From positions 62,001 through 126,000 of the forward strand of contig CAZIOP010000002.1 in the NCBI GenBank assembly GCA_964540895.1: DNA of 64,000 nt. Reading direction: 5' to 3'. Numbering within the stretch: the stretch's first letter is position 1; every line of letters starts with the position of its first letter. The notes beneath the pieces are model-generated. The model was not told the origin of the DNA and ran no database searches. It saw only the letters and a program-made list of their open reading frames with translations. The translations under genes were made by a program, and so were the position numbers. Shown here piece after piece: positions 8,233-16,863 of the stretch. The stretch is from Patescibacterium sp964540895. GTDB taxonomy: Bacteria > Patescibacteriota > Patescibacteriia > Patescibacteriales > Patescibacteriaceae.

Positions 8233-8523
8233 ATGACATTAAAACCACTGTCTGATTATTTAATAGTAAAACCATTGTCAGTTGAAACAGTTACTAGTTC
8301 CGGTATTGTTATCCCTGATACTATTGACAAAGAAAAAGCTGAGAAGGGTGAAGTTATTTTTGCTGGACCTGGCAAACGCCTTGATAATGGTCAGATTGCT
8401 CCAATGGATGTAAAGGTTGGAAATGTAGTTATGTTTAAAAAGTATGCACCTGATGAAATTAAAGTAGAAGGTGTTGAATATTTAGTAATCCGTGAGTCAG
8501 ATGTAATGTTAATTATTGAATAA
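8233..8523 (+). CDS. groES: co-chaperonin GroES
   Basis: A 96-residue protein of normal GroES length. It has the N-terminal LKPLSDYLIVKPL strand, the mobile-loop region at about residues 18-33 (SVETVTSSGIVIPDT) that contacts GroEL, and the C-terminal VEYLVIRESDVMLII block. It caps the GroEL ring as a heptamer in the cytoplasm. The gene follows a perfect CIRCE site and precedes groEL by 4 bases. Its start (TATATG) has no Shine-Dalgarno site. Confidence 0.98.
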   Translation: MTLKPLSDYLIVKPLSVETVTSSGIVIPDTIDKEKAEKGEVIFAGPGKRLDNGQIAPMDVKVGNVVMFKKYAPDEIKVEGVEYLVIRESDVMLIIE

Positions 8524-8527
8524 CTAT

Positions 8528-10180
8528 ATGGCAAAACAAATTATTTTTAACGAAGAAGCTCGAGCTGCATTAAAGCGTGGTGTTGATCAATTAGCTAATG
8601 CCGTTAAAGTAACACTTGGACCAAAAGGCCGAAACGTTGTCTTGGATAAAGGTTTTGGTGCACCAATAATTACCAAAGACGGTGTTAGTGTAGCTAAAGA
8701 AATTGAATTAGAAGACAAATTTGAAAATATTGGTGCTGAAATGATTAAAGAAGTAGCTTCTAAAACTAATGATTTAGCCGGTGATGGAACTACAACAGCA
8801 ACAATATTAGCTCAAGCCATGATTACAGAAGGTTTGAAGTTGGTATCTTCTGGTGTTAGTCCAATTGAGATTCGTCAGGGTATTGAAAAAAAGGTAGCTG
8901 AAATTGTTGAACACTTGAAAAAGAATTCTAAAACTATTTCTACCAAAGAAGAAATCGCTCAAGTGGGAGCTATCAGTGCCAACGACAAAGAAATTGGAAT
9001 GATTATTGCTGAAGCTATGGAATCAGTTGGTCGAGAGGGTGTTATTACGATTGAAGAAGGTCAGTCCTTTGGCGTTGAAAAAGAAGTAGTAGAAGGTATG
9101 CAATTTGATAAGGGATATGTTTCTCCATACATGATTACCAACACTGAAGCTATGAAAGCTGAAATGTCTGATCCATATATATTAATCACTGACAAAAAAG
9201 TTGCTTCGATCCAAGAAATATTACCATTACTAGAAAAAGTTGCACAATCAGGTCGTAAAGATATTGTTATCATTGCTGAAGAAATTGAAGGTGAAGCTTT
9301 AACAACATTCGTATTAAATAAATTACGAGGCACCTTTAATGTTCTAGGTATTAAAGCCCCAGGCTTTGGTGATCGCCGCAAAGCCATGCTTGAAGATATT
9401 GCCGTTTTAACTGGCGGCAAAGTAATTTCTGAAGAAGTTGGTTTGAAATTAGAAAACACTGAATTAACTGACCTTGGTAGAGCTCGTAAAGTTACAGCGT
9501 CCAAAGACAGTACCACTATTGTTGAAGGAGCTGGCTCCAAAGCATCAATTCAATCTCGTGTGGAACAAATTCGAAGAGAAGTTGAATTAAGTGAATCTGA
9601 TTTTGATAAAGAAAAGTTAAAAGAACGTCTAGCTAAGCTATCTGGTGGTGTGGCTGTTATTAAAGTAGGTGCTGCCACAGAAGCAGAGATGAAGGAAAAG
9701 AAAGATCGGATTGAAGATGCACTACACGCTACCCGAGCAGCCACTGATGAAGGTGTAGTAGCTGGTGGTGGTTTAGCTTTGGCTCTAGCCGGTAATGTGT
9801 TTAAAGAAGTGGGTAGTGATTTGAAAGAAAACCCAGGAGCACAAATTGTTGATAGTGCAATTCTTGAGCCAATTAAACAGATTGCTGCTAACGCAGGCCA
9901 AGATGGCTCATTTGTCCTCTATAAGATTATGGCTGAGCATAAGAATGGTAAAGTTAATTATGGCTATAATGCCGCTACTAATGTTTTTGAAGATTTAATT
10001 GAAGCGGGTATTATTGATCCAACCAAAGTTGTTCGTTCAGCCCTCGAAAATGCTGCCTCAGCTGCCATAATGTTTTTAACAACAGAAGCAGTTATTACTG
10101 ATAAGCCAGAACCTAAAGATACTCATAGTCATGGTGGCGGAGGTATGGGTGGAATGAATCCTGGAATGATGGGGATGTAA
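8528..10180 (+). CDS. groEL: chaperonin GroEL
   Basis: A 550-residue chaperonin. The equatorial ATP-binding block VTLGPKGRNVVLDKGFG is near residue 28-44 and the DGTTTATILAQ motif is near residue 86-96; the catalytic aspartate lies in that motif. It ends with the usual flexible GGM repeat tail. The start is set at the ATG giving MAKQIIF, four codons inside the longest open frame. It folds client proteins with GroES in an ATP-driven cycle. Regulation is shared with groES through CIRCE. Confidence 0.98.
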   Translation: MAKQIIFNEEARAALKRGVDQLANAVKVTLGPKGRNVVLDKGFGAPIITKDGVSVAKEIELEDKFENIGAEMIKEVASKTNDLAGDGTTTATILAQAMITEGLKLVSSGVSPIEIRQGIEKKVAEIVEHLKKNSKTISTKEEIAQVGAISANDKEIGMIIAEAMESVGREGVITIEEGQSFGVEKEVVEGMQFDKGYVSPYMITNTEAMKAEMSDPYILITDKKVASIQEILPLLEKVAQSGRKDIVIIAEEIEGEALTTFVLNKLRGTFNVLGIKAPGFGDRRKAMLEDIAVLTGGKVISEEVGLKLENTELTDLGRARKVTASKDSTTIVEGAGSKASIQSRVEQIRREVELSESDFDKEKLKERLAKLSGGVAVIKVGAATEAEMKEKKDRIEDALHATRAATDEGVVAGGGLALALAGNVFKEVGSDLKENPGAQIVDSAILEPIKQIAANAGQDGSFVLYKIMAEHKNGKVNYGYNAATNVFEDLIEAGIIDPTKVVRSALENAASAAIMFLTTEAVITDKPEPKDTHSHGGGGMGGMNPGMMGM

Positions 10181-10203
10181 TAAAATTTGATAAAGTATCA
10201 TTT

Positions 10204-10235
10204 TTAAAACACGGGCCAACAGGTTCGTGTTTTAA
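10204..10235 (+). terminator. hairpin after groEL, probable terminator
   Basis: TTAAAACACG and CGTGTTTTAA form a 10-bp stem whose loop can pair further (GGCC with GGTT). The T run lies within the 3' arm, so it is a weaker terminator than others in the window. Confidence 0.5.
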
Positions 10236-10326
10236 GTTAGAAATATCAACTAAAAATAGAATGAATATGCTATACTAGTAGTAAATGAAGGGACATATAC
10301 CCTTTTAGGAAATTTTTTCCTTGCAT

Positions 10327-11706
10327 ATGCGTAAAAAAATTATTGTTCTTGGTTTACTCCTAGTATTTATTACCACTGCTGGTCTTAGCTGTGGGTCCAA
10401 AGCTAATCAAGCGGCTATAACCCCTATTACATTGACGTACTGGCGAGTATGGGATGGTCCAGATGATTTTCAACCTTTAATTGATGCCTATAATCAAACT
10501 CACTCTAACATTACGATTAACTATCGTAAGCTTAGCTATGATGAATATGAAGCGGCTTTGTTAGATGCTTGGGCTGAAGATCGGGGTCCAGATATTTTCT
10601 CTATTCAGAATACCTGGTTACGTAAATATCAAACAAAAATTGCTCCTTTGCCTCCCACGATTTCTATGGTTGTGCCTGTAGCTAAGGGTAATGTTAAAAA
10701 AGAAGTAGTTGGAGTACCTACTAAAACTCAAAGTATTACCACTGCTGGAATAAAAAGTGCCTTTGTCGATGCAGTAGCTCCTGATGTCATAATTAATACG
10801 CAAGGACAAGATAAAATATATGGCTTGCCATTGTTTATTGATACTTTGGCTATGTATTACAACAAGGATTTATTAAACAACGCCGGTATCCCAGAATTAT
10901 CAAAGTACTGGAATAAAGATTTTCAACAACAGGTAAAAACTCTTACTAAACAAGATGTGCGTGGTGAGTTAATTCAATCAGGTGTAGGACTTGGAGGCTC
11001 TAAAAATGTTGAGCGATCAGCTGATATATTATCAGCTTTAATGATGCAAAATGGCGCGGTTATGATGGATGGAAATTCAGTAACGTTTGGTCAAATCCCA
11101 CCGGCTTTTAGAGACCGTGGTTATAATCCTGGTATGGAAGCCATTCGTTTTTATAGTGATTTTGGAAATCCTGCTAAGGAAGTTTACAGTTGGAATAGTA
11201 AATTAGATAATTCACTTCAGCATTTTATTAACGGTAAATTAGCTATCTTTTTTGGCTACTCATATCACTTGCCAATGATTCAGTCTCAAGCTCCACGATT
11301 AAACTTTGGTATTAGTACCTTGCCTCAAATTGAGGGTAATACGGCTGAAGCAAATACCGCTAACTATTGGGTAGAAACTGTCTCTGCTAAGAGTAAATAT
11401 CAGAATGAGGCTTGGGATTTTGTTCAGTTCATGACTACCAAACCTGAACAAGCTAAAAAATATTTAGATAAAGTACATAAACCAACGGCTTTACGAGCCT
11501 TGTTACAAGAACAACTTCAGGATGAGTCTATTAAAGTGTTTGCTTCACAGGTCTTAACTGCTCGTAGTTGGTATCGTGGTAAAGATGTTACTGCCGCAGA
11601 AGCAGCTATTAATGAAATGATTGATGGTGTAGTAGCTAATTCAGAACAGATTGAAAGTATTGTCGGGTTAGCTGTGGGAAGAATTCAGCAAACCGTTAAT
11701 AGGTAA
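10327..11706 (+). CDS. ABC-type extracellular solute-binding lipoprotein (family 1-like)
   Basis: A 459-residue protein with a signal peptide and lipobox (TTAGLSCG), so it is probably lipid-anchored at the outer face of the membrane. The body resembles sugar-binding family 1 proteins: ITLTYWRVWDGPDD near the mature N-terminus, GLPLFIDTLAMYYNKDLL about a third of the way in, and NYWVETVSAKSKYQNEAWDFVQFM near the end. The ATG at 10327 is preferred to the TTG two codons upstream because MRKKIIVLG is a normal signal-peptide start. No permease or ATPase genes are next to it, so its partner transporter is elsewhere or absent. The ligand is unknown. Confidence 0.87.
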   Translation: MRKKIIVLGLLLVFITTAGLSCGSKANQAAITPITLTYWRVWDGPDDFQPLIDAYNQTHSNITINYRKLSYDEYEAALLDAWAEDRGPDIFSIQNTWLRKYQTKIAPLPPTISMVVPVAKGNVKKEVVGVPTKTQSITTAGIKSAFVDAVAPDVIINTQGQDKIYGLPLFIDTLAMYYNKDLLNNAGIPELSKYWNKDFQQQVKTLTKQDVRGELIQSGVGLGGSKNVERSADILSALMMQNGAVMMDGNSVTFGQIPPAFRDRGYNPGMEAIRFYSDFGNPAKEVYSWNSKLDNSLQHFINGKLAIFFGYSYHLPMIQSQAPRLNFGISTLPQIEGNTAEANTANYWVETVSAKSKYQNEAWDFVQFMTTKPEQAKKYLDKVHKPTALRALLQEQLQDESIKVFASQVLTARSWYRGKDVTAAEAAINEMIDGVVANSEQIESIVGLAVGRIQQTVNR

Positions 11707-11726
11707 TAACTAGCTTCTGAAATTAT

Positions 11727-12485
11727 ATGAAGAAATTTTTTGTAGCCAGTATTTTTTTAGGAGTAATATTTGGATCTATCTTAACTGCTTCACATGCTCA
11801 GGCTTTGTCTATTCTAGATGATCGTTTAATCAAAGAAGTTTCGTGTGTTGATGATGCTGGGAACGCTATTTCTGGAGGTTGTAATTATACACTTAATAGT
11901 TTTATCACTCTAGGTATTAATGTTAGTAATATTATTCTGGGAGTTGTTGGTGCCCTGACTTTAGCCATGTTCATTTATGGTGGACTCACATTATTGTTAT
12001 CAGGTGGTAGTTCAGAAAAAGTTTCTAAAGGCAAAGAAATTATTCTTGGTTCAGTTATTGGGTTACTAATTGTTTTTGGAAGTTATACAATTATTAATTT
12101 CGTGGTAAATACTGTTTTTGAAGCCAAAGTAAATGTTAATGGAAATCTAGAACCAGCTTTCACCGGGGAAGCTCCAAGTGATCCTGAACGAGGTCGAGCT
12201 GATGACTGTAGATCACATGACGGCCAATGTATAAATGACGCTACGTTGTGTAACGATGGCTATGGCCAAAATGGTACTCTTATTCCATCTAATGATTGTA
12301 CCGGTGGTAAAAAATGTTGTGTGCTACCAAAAACCGTTCCTTGTGTGTCGCCTGTTAATCCATTATTTCGTTGCGAACTTGCTTGTCCCTTGGGATATGT
12401 TCAAAAAATATCTATTCCATTGACGTGCCCAGATATCGGTGGTCTTAAACAGATGTGTTGTGTTCCGACTGCACTTGGCTCATAA
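11727..12485 (+). CDS. TrbC/VirB2-like pilin candidate with Cys-rich tail
   Basis: A 252-residue protein. It has a cleavable-looking signal peptide ending in SHAQA (about residue 26), two hydrophobic helices at about 65-90 and 105-128 separated by a short GGSSEKVSKGKE loop, and a C-terminal region of about 100 residues with some 14 cysteines. The signal plus two helices is the pilin layout of TrbC/VirB2 proteins, which are common in this bacterial group. The cysteine-rich tail is an addition that could form a disulfide-stabilised outer domain. No other type IV secretion genes are close by. The gene is followed 10 bases later by the RodZ-like gene. Function as a pilin is inference. Confidence 0.7.
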   Translation: MKKFFVASIFLGVIFGSILTASHAQALSILDDRLIKEVSCVDDAGNAISGGCNYTLNSFITLGINVSNIILGVVGALTLAMFIYGGLTLLLSGGSSEKVSKGKEIILGSVIGLLIVFGSYTIINFVVNTVFEAKVNVNGNLEPAFTGEAPSDPERGRADDCRSHDGQCINDATLCNDGYGQNGTLIPSNDCTGGKKCCVLPKTVPCVSPVNPLFRCELACPLGYVQKISIPLTCPDIGGLKQMCCVPTALGS

Positions 12486-12495
12486 ATAGTTTTTC

Positions 12496-13164
12496 ATGTC
12501 TTTTTTTCAACGTAAACCAATCTTACTTGACGAAGAAACTATTGCTGAGCAATTGCGACGTACTCGTCAGTCCAAAGAGATAAAATTAGAAGAAGTTAGT
12601 AAACGTCTTAAAATTAAAACAGCATATTTAGATGCCTTGGAAAAAGGTAGATACGATTTGTTGCCAACCGGAGTCTATGGCCGTAATTTTTTACGTGAAT
12701 ATGCTGGTTTTTTAGGTCTTGATAGTAAGCAATTATTACAACAATATTATAGAGAAGTAAGGATTACACCAGTAGAGGAGGGCCAATTTTTCGATCGTCA
12801 GGTTATTTCTAAGCGATATTTACTGGCTTTGCCACAGCTATTTAGAAATGCTATAATTGGGATTCTTATTGTTGCCTGTCTGGTCTATTTAGGGTTCTTG
12901 CTAAAGCGTATTTTTGAGCCCCCTTTTCTGGCATTATCCTTTCCACCAGATAACTATACTACCTCAGAGGTTCAATTGGTTATCCAAGGTCAAAGTGAGC
13001 CAGAAACTGAAATTACTATTAATGGCCAGCATGTTTTGGCAGATAATGAGGGAAAATTTGAACGTGAAATCTATTTACAAACTGGTATTAATGCCATTAC
13101 TGTCATCTCTGAAAAGAAGTATAGTCGACCAGCTATAGTCACTAAACAGGTATTGGTTAAATAA
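12496..13164 (+). CDS. RodZ-like helix-turn-helix membrane protein
   Basis: A 222-residue protein with an N-terminal helix-turn-helix of the RodZ type (about residues 16-80, with IAEQLRRTRQSKEIKLEEVS and GRNFLREYAGFLGLD), one membrane helix (about 115-137) and an external beta-rich domain with a SEPETEITINGQ repeat typical of bacterial Ig-like or glucodextranase B domains. RodZ links the MreB cytoskeleton to the cell wall machinery. Here the outer domain is short. The function may instead be a membrane-bound regulator. It lies between the pilin candidate and recA. Confidence 0.82.
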   Translation: MSFFQRKPILLDEETIAEQLRRTRQSKEIKLEEVSKRLKIKTAYLDALEKGRYDLLPTGVYGRNFLREYAGFLGLDSKQLLQQYYREVRITPVEEGQFFDRQVISKRYLLALPQLFRNAIIGILIVACLVYLGFLLKRIFEPPFLALSFPPDNYTTSEVQLVIQGQSEPETEITINGQHVLADNEGKFEREIYLQTGINAITVISEKKYSRPAIVTKQVLVK

Positions 13165-13202
13165 ATGTATAAAAAATCTCTCCTTAATTAATTTTTATTT
13201 AT

Positions 13203-14252
13203 ATGGTAGAAGAAAAAAAGTCTAAAGCCTCTAATAACAAGATTGGTGATGATGCTGGTGCTGAAAAGCAACAAGCCGCCAATGCCGCCATGGACCAGAT
13301 CAAAACAATGTTTGGTGATGGGGCCATTATGAAATTTGGTGAAGTAAAAAACGCTGAAGTAGAAGCCGTCTCTACTGGTTGTGTTTCATTAGACCTAGCT
13401 TTAGGTGTTGGAGGTGTACCACGCGGACGCATTATTGAAATTTTTGGTCCTGAAGCTTCAGGTAAAACAACTTTAGCCCAGCATGTGATTGCTGAAGTAC
13501 AACGTCAGGGTGGTATTGCCGCTTTCATTGATGCAGAACATGCCCTTGATCCTGATTACGCAGTGAAGCTTGGAGTGAATATTAAAGACATGTTAATCAG
13601 TCAACCTGATACTGGTGAACAAGCCTTAGAAATTTTAGAAACTTTGGTTAGATCAAATGCAATAGACGTTGTTGTGGTTGACTCAGTGGCAGCTTTAGTT
13701 CCAAAAAAAGAAATTGAAGGAGAAATGGGTGATTCACATATGGGTTTGCAAGCTCGGTTAATGAGCCAAGCTTTACGTAAGTTAACTGGTATTGTTTCCA
13801 AGACTAAAACTATTGTTATTTTCATCAACCAGGTACGTATGAAGATTGGTGTATTCTTTGGTAATCCAGAAACAACCACCGGCGGTACTGCTCTGAAATT
13901 TTATTGCTCAGTTCGTTTAGAAGTACGTCGCAGTGCTCAGATTAAGCAAGGTGAAAAGATTATTGGTAACCGAGTAAAGTGTAAGGTAGTTAAGAATAAA
14001 GTAGCTGCTCCTTTTAAAACTTGTGAGTTTGATATCATGTATAACGAAGGTATATCTTTATCTGGTGATTTACTTGATACAGGTGTAGCTTTTGGAATAG
14101 TTAATAAATCAGGTAATTCTTATTCATACGGTGATGTAAAGTTAGGAGTAGGCAGAGAAAATGCTAAAGTAGCTTTAAAAGCTGACAAGAAAGTAATGAA
14201 AGAAATTAGAACTAAGATCTTAGCTGAGGCGAAGATTAAGGATGTAGAGTAA
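13203..14252 (+). CDS. recA: recombinase RecA
   Basis: A 349-residue RecA of normal length. Walker A is GPEASGKTT (about residues 81-89), the core includes FIDAEHALDP and VVVDSVAALVPKKEIEGEMGD, and loop L2 carries GVFFGNPETTTGG. It forms ATP-dependent filaments on single-stranded DNA for homologous recombination and DNA damage responses. Its start is a TATATG with no Shine-Dalgarno site. A strong terminator follows, so it is probably the last gene of its transcript. Confidence 0.98.
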   Translation: MVEEKKSKASNNKIGDDAGAEKQQAANAAMDQIKTMFGDGAIMKFGEVKNAEVEAVSTGCVSLDLALGVGGVPRGRIIEIFGPEASGKTTLAQHVIAEVQRQGGIAAFIDAEHALDPDYAVKLGVNIKDMLISQPDTGEQALEILETLVRSNAIDVVVVDSVAALVPKKEIEGEMGDSHMGLQARLMSQALRKLTGIVSKTKTIVIFINQVRMKIGVFFGNPETTTGGTALKFYCSVRLEVRRSAQIKQGEKIIGNRVKCKVVKNKVAAPFKTCEFDIMYNEGISLSGDLLDTGVAFGIVNKSGNSYSYGDVKLGVGRENAKVALKADKKVMKEIRTKILAEAKIKDVE

Positions 14253-14274
14253 GAAAATTATTTCTAAATTAGAA

Positions 14275-14307
14275 AAGCGGTAGCCTGAAAAGGTTACCGC
14301 TTTTTTA
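14275..14307 (+). terminator. recA intrinsic terminator
   Basis: AAGCGGTA pairs with TACCGCTT around an inner CCT-GAAA-AGG hairpin, followed by TTTTTT. Confidence 0.85.
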
Positions 14308-14327
14308 ATATGTTATTTTGAGATACC

Positions 14328-14510
14328 TTATTCAAAGATATTAGTTTCTTTTTTCTTCTTTACTCTTCTTTTGTAAAAGAAAATACCTAGTAAGGCAGTA
14401 CTGAAAAAAATAATCCAGAAAATATTGTAGCCAAGATCTGAATCTTGTGTAAAAACAATATAAATATTTACTATCAAGATTACAGTAAAAATTATTGATA
14501 GAATTTTCAT
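14328..14510 (-). CDS. small membrane protein, unknown (strong SD)
   Basis: A 60-residue protein with two hydrophobic helices (about residues 3-17 and 27-45) and a basic C-terminus rich in Lys/Arg. I recognise no family. The ATG is preceded by AAAGGAGG at ideal spacing. It is downstream of, and likely co-transcribed with, the 91-residue protein at 14538-14813. Confidence 0.62.
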   Translation of the reverse strand: MKILSIIFTVILIVNIYIVFTQDSDLGYNIFWIIFFSTALLGIFFYKRRVKKKKETNIFE

Positions 14511-14537
14511 TGTTCAGTTTCCTCCTTTCTATTTTTA

Positions 14538-14813
14538 TTAAATATCATTATTTTTTGCTTTATATCCTTTTCTTTTTAAAGCGATCCCTATTATAAATGA
14601 AGTTACTCCAATGATACTTATGATATTGGCGGCTTTAAAAGAATTACATATACCCATATATAAAAATATATACCCAGCTATTCCAAGAATTATATTGGTA
14701 AGTCCAGAAGCAATAAGAGAAAAGATTGTCTTGCTTCTAAGATTAGGGGCATACATAATCTGAGCTACTAAAAGTGTGGTTATATAAATAAAAGTACAGA
14801 ATTCTGTGTCCAT
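14538..14813 (-). CDS. small membrane protein, unknown
   Basis: A 91-residue protein with about three membrane helices (residues 7-20, 28-52 and 62-80) and a lysine-rich C-terminus. No family is recognised. A consensus promoter lies about 50 bases upstream. Unlike its downstream partner, there is no Shine-Dalgarno site before the ATG; an internal Met at residue 20 is an alternative start. Confidence 0.58.
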   Translation of the reverse strand: MDTEFCTFIYITTLLVAQIMYAPNLRSKTIFSLIASGLTNIILGIAGYIFLYMGICNSFKAANIISIIGVTSFIIGIALKRKGYKAKNNDI

Positions 14814-14861
14814 TGATAAAATTTTTTAATTTGAGAAATTGTTAAAAAGCAAATTTCATAT

Positions 14862-14890
14862 ATTATAGAATATAACATATTAAATATCAA
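14862..14890 (-). promoter_or_regulatory. sigma70-type promoter for 14813-14328
   Basis: Reading the minus strand: TTGATA, 17-base spacer, perfect TATAAT. Confidence 0.7.
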
Positions 14891-14907
14891 GACTATTTAA
14901 GAATTAT

Positions 14908-14932
14908 AAAAGCCCCCTATCCGGGAGCTTTT
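14908..14932 (-). terminator. terminator of the rpsF-ssb-rpsR-efp cluster
   Basis: On the minus strand AAAAGCTCCCG pairs with GGGGGCTTTT (one mismatch), just after the efp stop. Confidence 0.7.
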
Positions 14933-14956
14933 AATTTATCTTAGTGGTATTTTTTA

Positions 14957-15514
14957 TTATGCTCGTTCTACGTATGTTTCATTCTCAGTATTGATTCTAA
15001 TTACATCACCTGATTCAACAAACATTGGGACGCTAATAAGAGCACCAGTTTCTAATTCAGCGGTTTTCATAACATTACCAGCTGAATTACCTCGTACACC
15101 TGGAGGAGCACTAGTAACGGTTAATTCAACTTTAATTGGTAGTTCTACTGACATTGGTTGACCATCAAAATGCATAACTGTGACATCAATACCATCTTTC
15201 ATGAATTTCTCTTTGCCACCCAATTGGTCTAACGGTAAGCTATATTGTTCATAGGTTTCGTTATCCATGAAATAGACAAAGCTTTCATCCTTATACATAT
15301 AATTAGCTTTACGTTTTTCAACGTCAGCTTCTTCAGCTTTGTCAGTACCTTGCCAAGTTTTTTCCACCACGTTACCAGTTACTAAATTTTTTAGTTTAGT
15401 TTTGAGTACGGCTCCACCTCGACCCATCTTATGATGTTCAGATTTTGTAACAATATATGGTGCCTCATTTAATACAATGAGGCTACCAACTTTGATCTCA
15501 GTTAAACTTAACAT
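14957..15514 (-). CDS. efp: elongation factor P
   Basis: A 185-residue protein with the three beta-barrel domains of EF-P. The start MLSLTEIKVGSLIVL is chosen over an upstream start that would run 18 residues into the rpsR overlap. The tip loop is KMGRGGA, with Arg where E. coli EF-P has the modified Lys34. EF-P binds between the P and E sites and helps the ribosome through polyproline stretches. No modification enzyme (EpmA/B, EarP) is in this window. It is the last gene of the rpsF-ssb-rpsR-efp cluster, 7 bases after rpsR. Confidence 0.96.
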   Translation of the reverse strand: MLSLTEIKVGSLIVLNEAPYIVTKSEHHKMGRGGAVLKTKLKNLVTGNVVEKTWQGTDKAEEADVEKRKANYMYKDESFVYFMDNETYEQYSLPLDQLGGKEKFMKDGIDVTVMHFDGQPMSVELPIKVELTVTSAPPGVRGNSAGNVMKTAELETGALISVPMFVESGDVIRINTENETYVERA

Positions 15515-15521
15515 AGAAGTA

Positions 15522-15752
15522 TTAACGACGTTGGTTTGGGAAATGCAACAGTGCCATAATACGAGCACGCTTAACTGCTTCCGCTAGTTTGCGTTGGTAC
15601 TTGGCAGACACTCCAGTACGACGACTTGGCAAAATTTGGCCGTAGGAGTTGATAAACTTTTTCAAAAGCTCAATATCTTTGTAATCAATTTCTTTGATAT
15701 TATTGCTTTTGAAATAGCATTGTTTAGTTTGTTTAATAGAATTTTCAGACAT
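15522..15752 (-). CDS. rpsR: ribosomal protein bS18
   Basis: A 76-residue basic protein. The core IDYKDIELLKKFINSYGQIL and SRRTGVSAKYQRKLAEAVKR blocks are diagnostic of bS18, which pairs with bS6 on the 30S platform. It lies after ssb as in most bacteria. The next gene is efp rather than rplI, which agrees with the known absence of bL9 in Candidate Phyla Radiation bacteria. Confidence 0.97.
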   Translation of the reverse strand: MSENSIKQTKQCYFKSNNIKEIDYKDIELLKKFINSYGQILPSRRTGVSAKYQRKLAEAVKRARIMALLHFPNQRR

Positions 15753-15789
15753 AGAGGGAAATAAAATTAAAAGTTATAAAGATAGTGAT

Positions 15790-16317
15790 TTAAAATGGGA
15801 TATTCTCAACCTTAATTTCATCATCAGTACCACCAGTAAAGCCACCATTTTCACCAAAGCTGTTAGTAACAGGTTCATCACCATAGTTGATTACTGGTTC
15901 AGCCTGAGTAGCTGGTTGGCTATATTGATTTTGGTTGTTTCCAAAAGGTTGATTATCAGATTGGTTATTTTGTCGTCCACCAGCTGGTAACTTATCCAAC
16001 ATAATCATATTTTCAGCGACAATTTCTGTAGTGTAGCGTTTTTGACCAGTAGTTTTATCAGCCCAGTCACGAGTTTGCAAACGTCCTTCAATATAGACCT
16101 TAGAACCCTTGTGTAAATACTGACCACAGATTTCAGCTAGTTTTCTCCAGGCTACAATGTTATGGAATTCAACTCGTTCTTGGCGTTGACCAGAAGGGTC
16201 ATTCCAAAAGAAGTTAGTGGCTACAGAGAAGGAAGCCACAGTCGCACCATTAGCAGTTTGGCGAACTTCTGGATCTCGGGTGATATTACCGATGATCATA
16301 GCTTTATTAAGATTCAT
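15790..16317 (-). CDS. ssb: single-stranded DNA-binding protein
   Basis: A 175-residue protein with an N-terminal OB fold (about residues 1-108: MNLNKAMIIGNITRDPEVR, then YIEGRLQTRDWADK) and a Gln/Asn/Gly-rich linker. It ends in the acidic tip DDEIKVENIPF, which recruits partner proteins; the canonical tip is DDDIPF. The ATG at 16317 (in a TATATG context) is preferred over a GTG five codons upstream. It binds single-stranded DNA as a tetramer in replication and repair, and lies between rpsF and rpsR. Confidence 0.97.
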   Translation of the reverse strand: MNLNKAMIIGNITRDPEVRQTANGATVASFSVATNFFWNDPSGQRQERVEFHNIVAWRKLAEICGQYLHKGSKVYIEGRLQTRDWADKTTGQKRYTTEIVAENMIMLDKLPAGGRQNNQSDNQPFGNNQNQYSQPATQAEPVINYGDEPVTNSFGENGGFTGGTDDEIKVENIPF

Positions 16318-16371
16318 ATATTTTAGTGCCACCTGAAAGGAAGTGGCTTAATAATAAGTAAGAGTTAGAGT

Positions 16372-16863
16372 TTATAGTAAGTTACTAGCATCAATAATCT
16401 TATCAAATTCTTGATCAAGATCTTTTAGGTCAGCTCGCTTGTCATCAGCTGGGTCTTTTTCAGTTACCGGGATCTCGGCATTTTCAGCTGCCTTACGACG
16501 AGCCGCAATCTTTTTAGCCACTTCTTCTTCAGCTTGTAGTTCAGCTGCAGTCTTTAGACGTTTTTTGATAACTTGGTGACGTAGAATGTCTTTTGAAAGA
16601 CGTAGGCGATTAGTTAGCTCCTGTAATTTAGGACCATCAAGGTTAAACTCAACTAAATGATAGTAACCATGACGAAAGCCATCAACATCGTAAGCTAACT
16701 TACGCTTTCCCCAGTATTCTTGACTAGTGATGTGACCACCGTAGTCAGCGATCATTTTTTCAACTCGAGCACGAATTGCTTCTACTTCTGTTTCACTGTA
16801 TTTATTAGAAAACAAACATAGTAATTCATAATGTGGAATATCAGATGATTTTGATTTAGACAT
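16372..16863 (-). CDS. rpsF: ribosomal protein bS6 with C-terminal extension
   Basis: A 163-residue protein. The first ~105 residues match bS6: YELLCLFSNKYSETEVEAI at the start, then GKRKLAYDVDGFRHGYYHLVEF. The remaining ~55 residues form a charged, alanine-rich extension that the usual bS6 (about 95-130 residues) does not have in this form. bS6 binds bS18 on the 30S platform. It is the first gene of the cluster, behind a 150-base structured leader and a strong promoter. Confidence 0.96.
   Translation of the reverse strand: MSKSKSSDIPHYELLCLFSNKYSETEVEAIRARVEKMIADYGGHITSQEYWGKRKLAYDVDGFRHGYYHLVEFNLDGPKLQELTNRLRLSKDILRHQVIKKRLKTAAELQAEEEVAKKIAARRKAAENAEIPVTEKDPADDKRADLKDLDQEFDKIIDASNLL

Noticed and set aside
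9061..9540. 159-codon minus-strand open frame inside groEL
   Set aside because: It is a shadow of the groEL coding strand with no family match or start signal.
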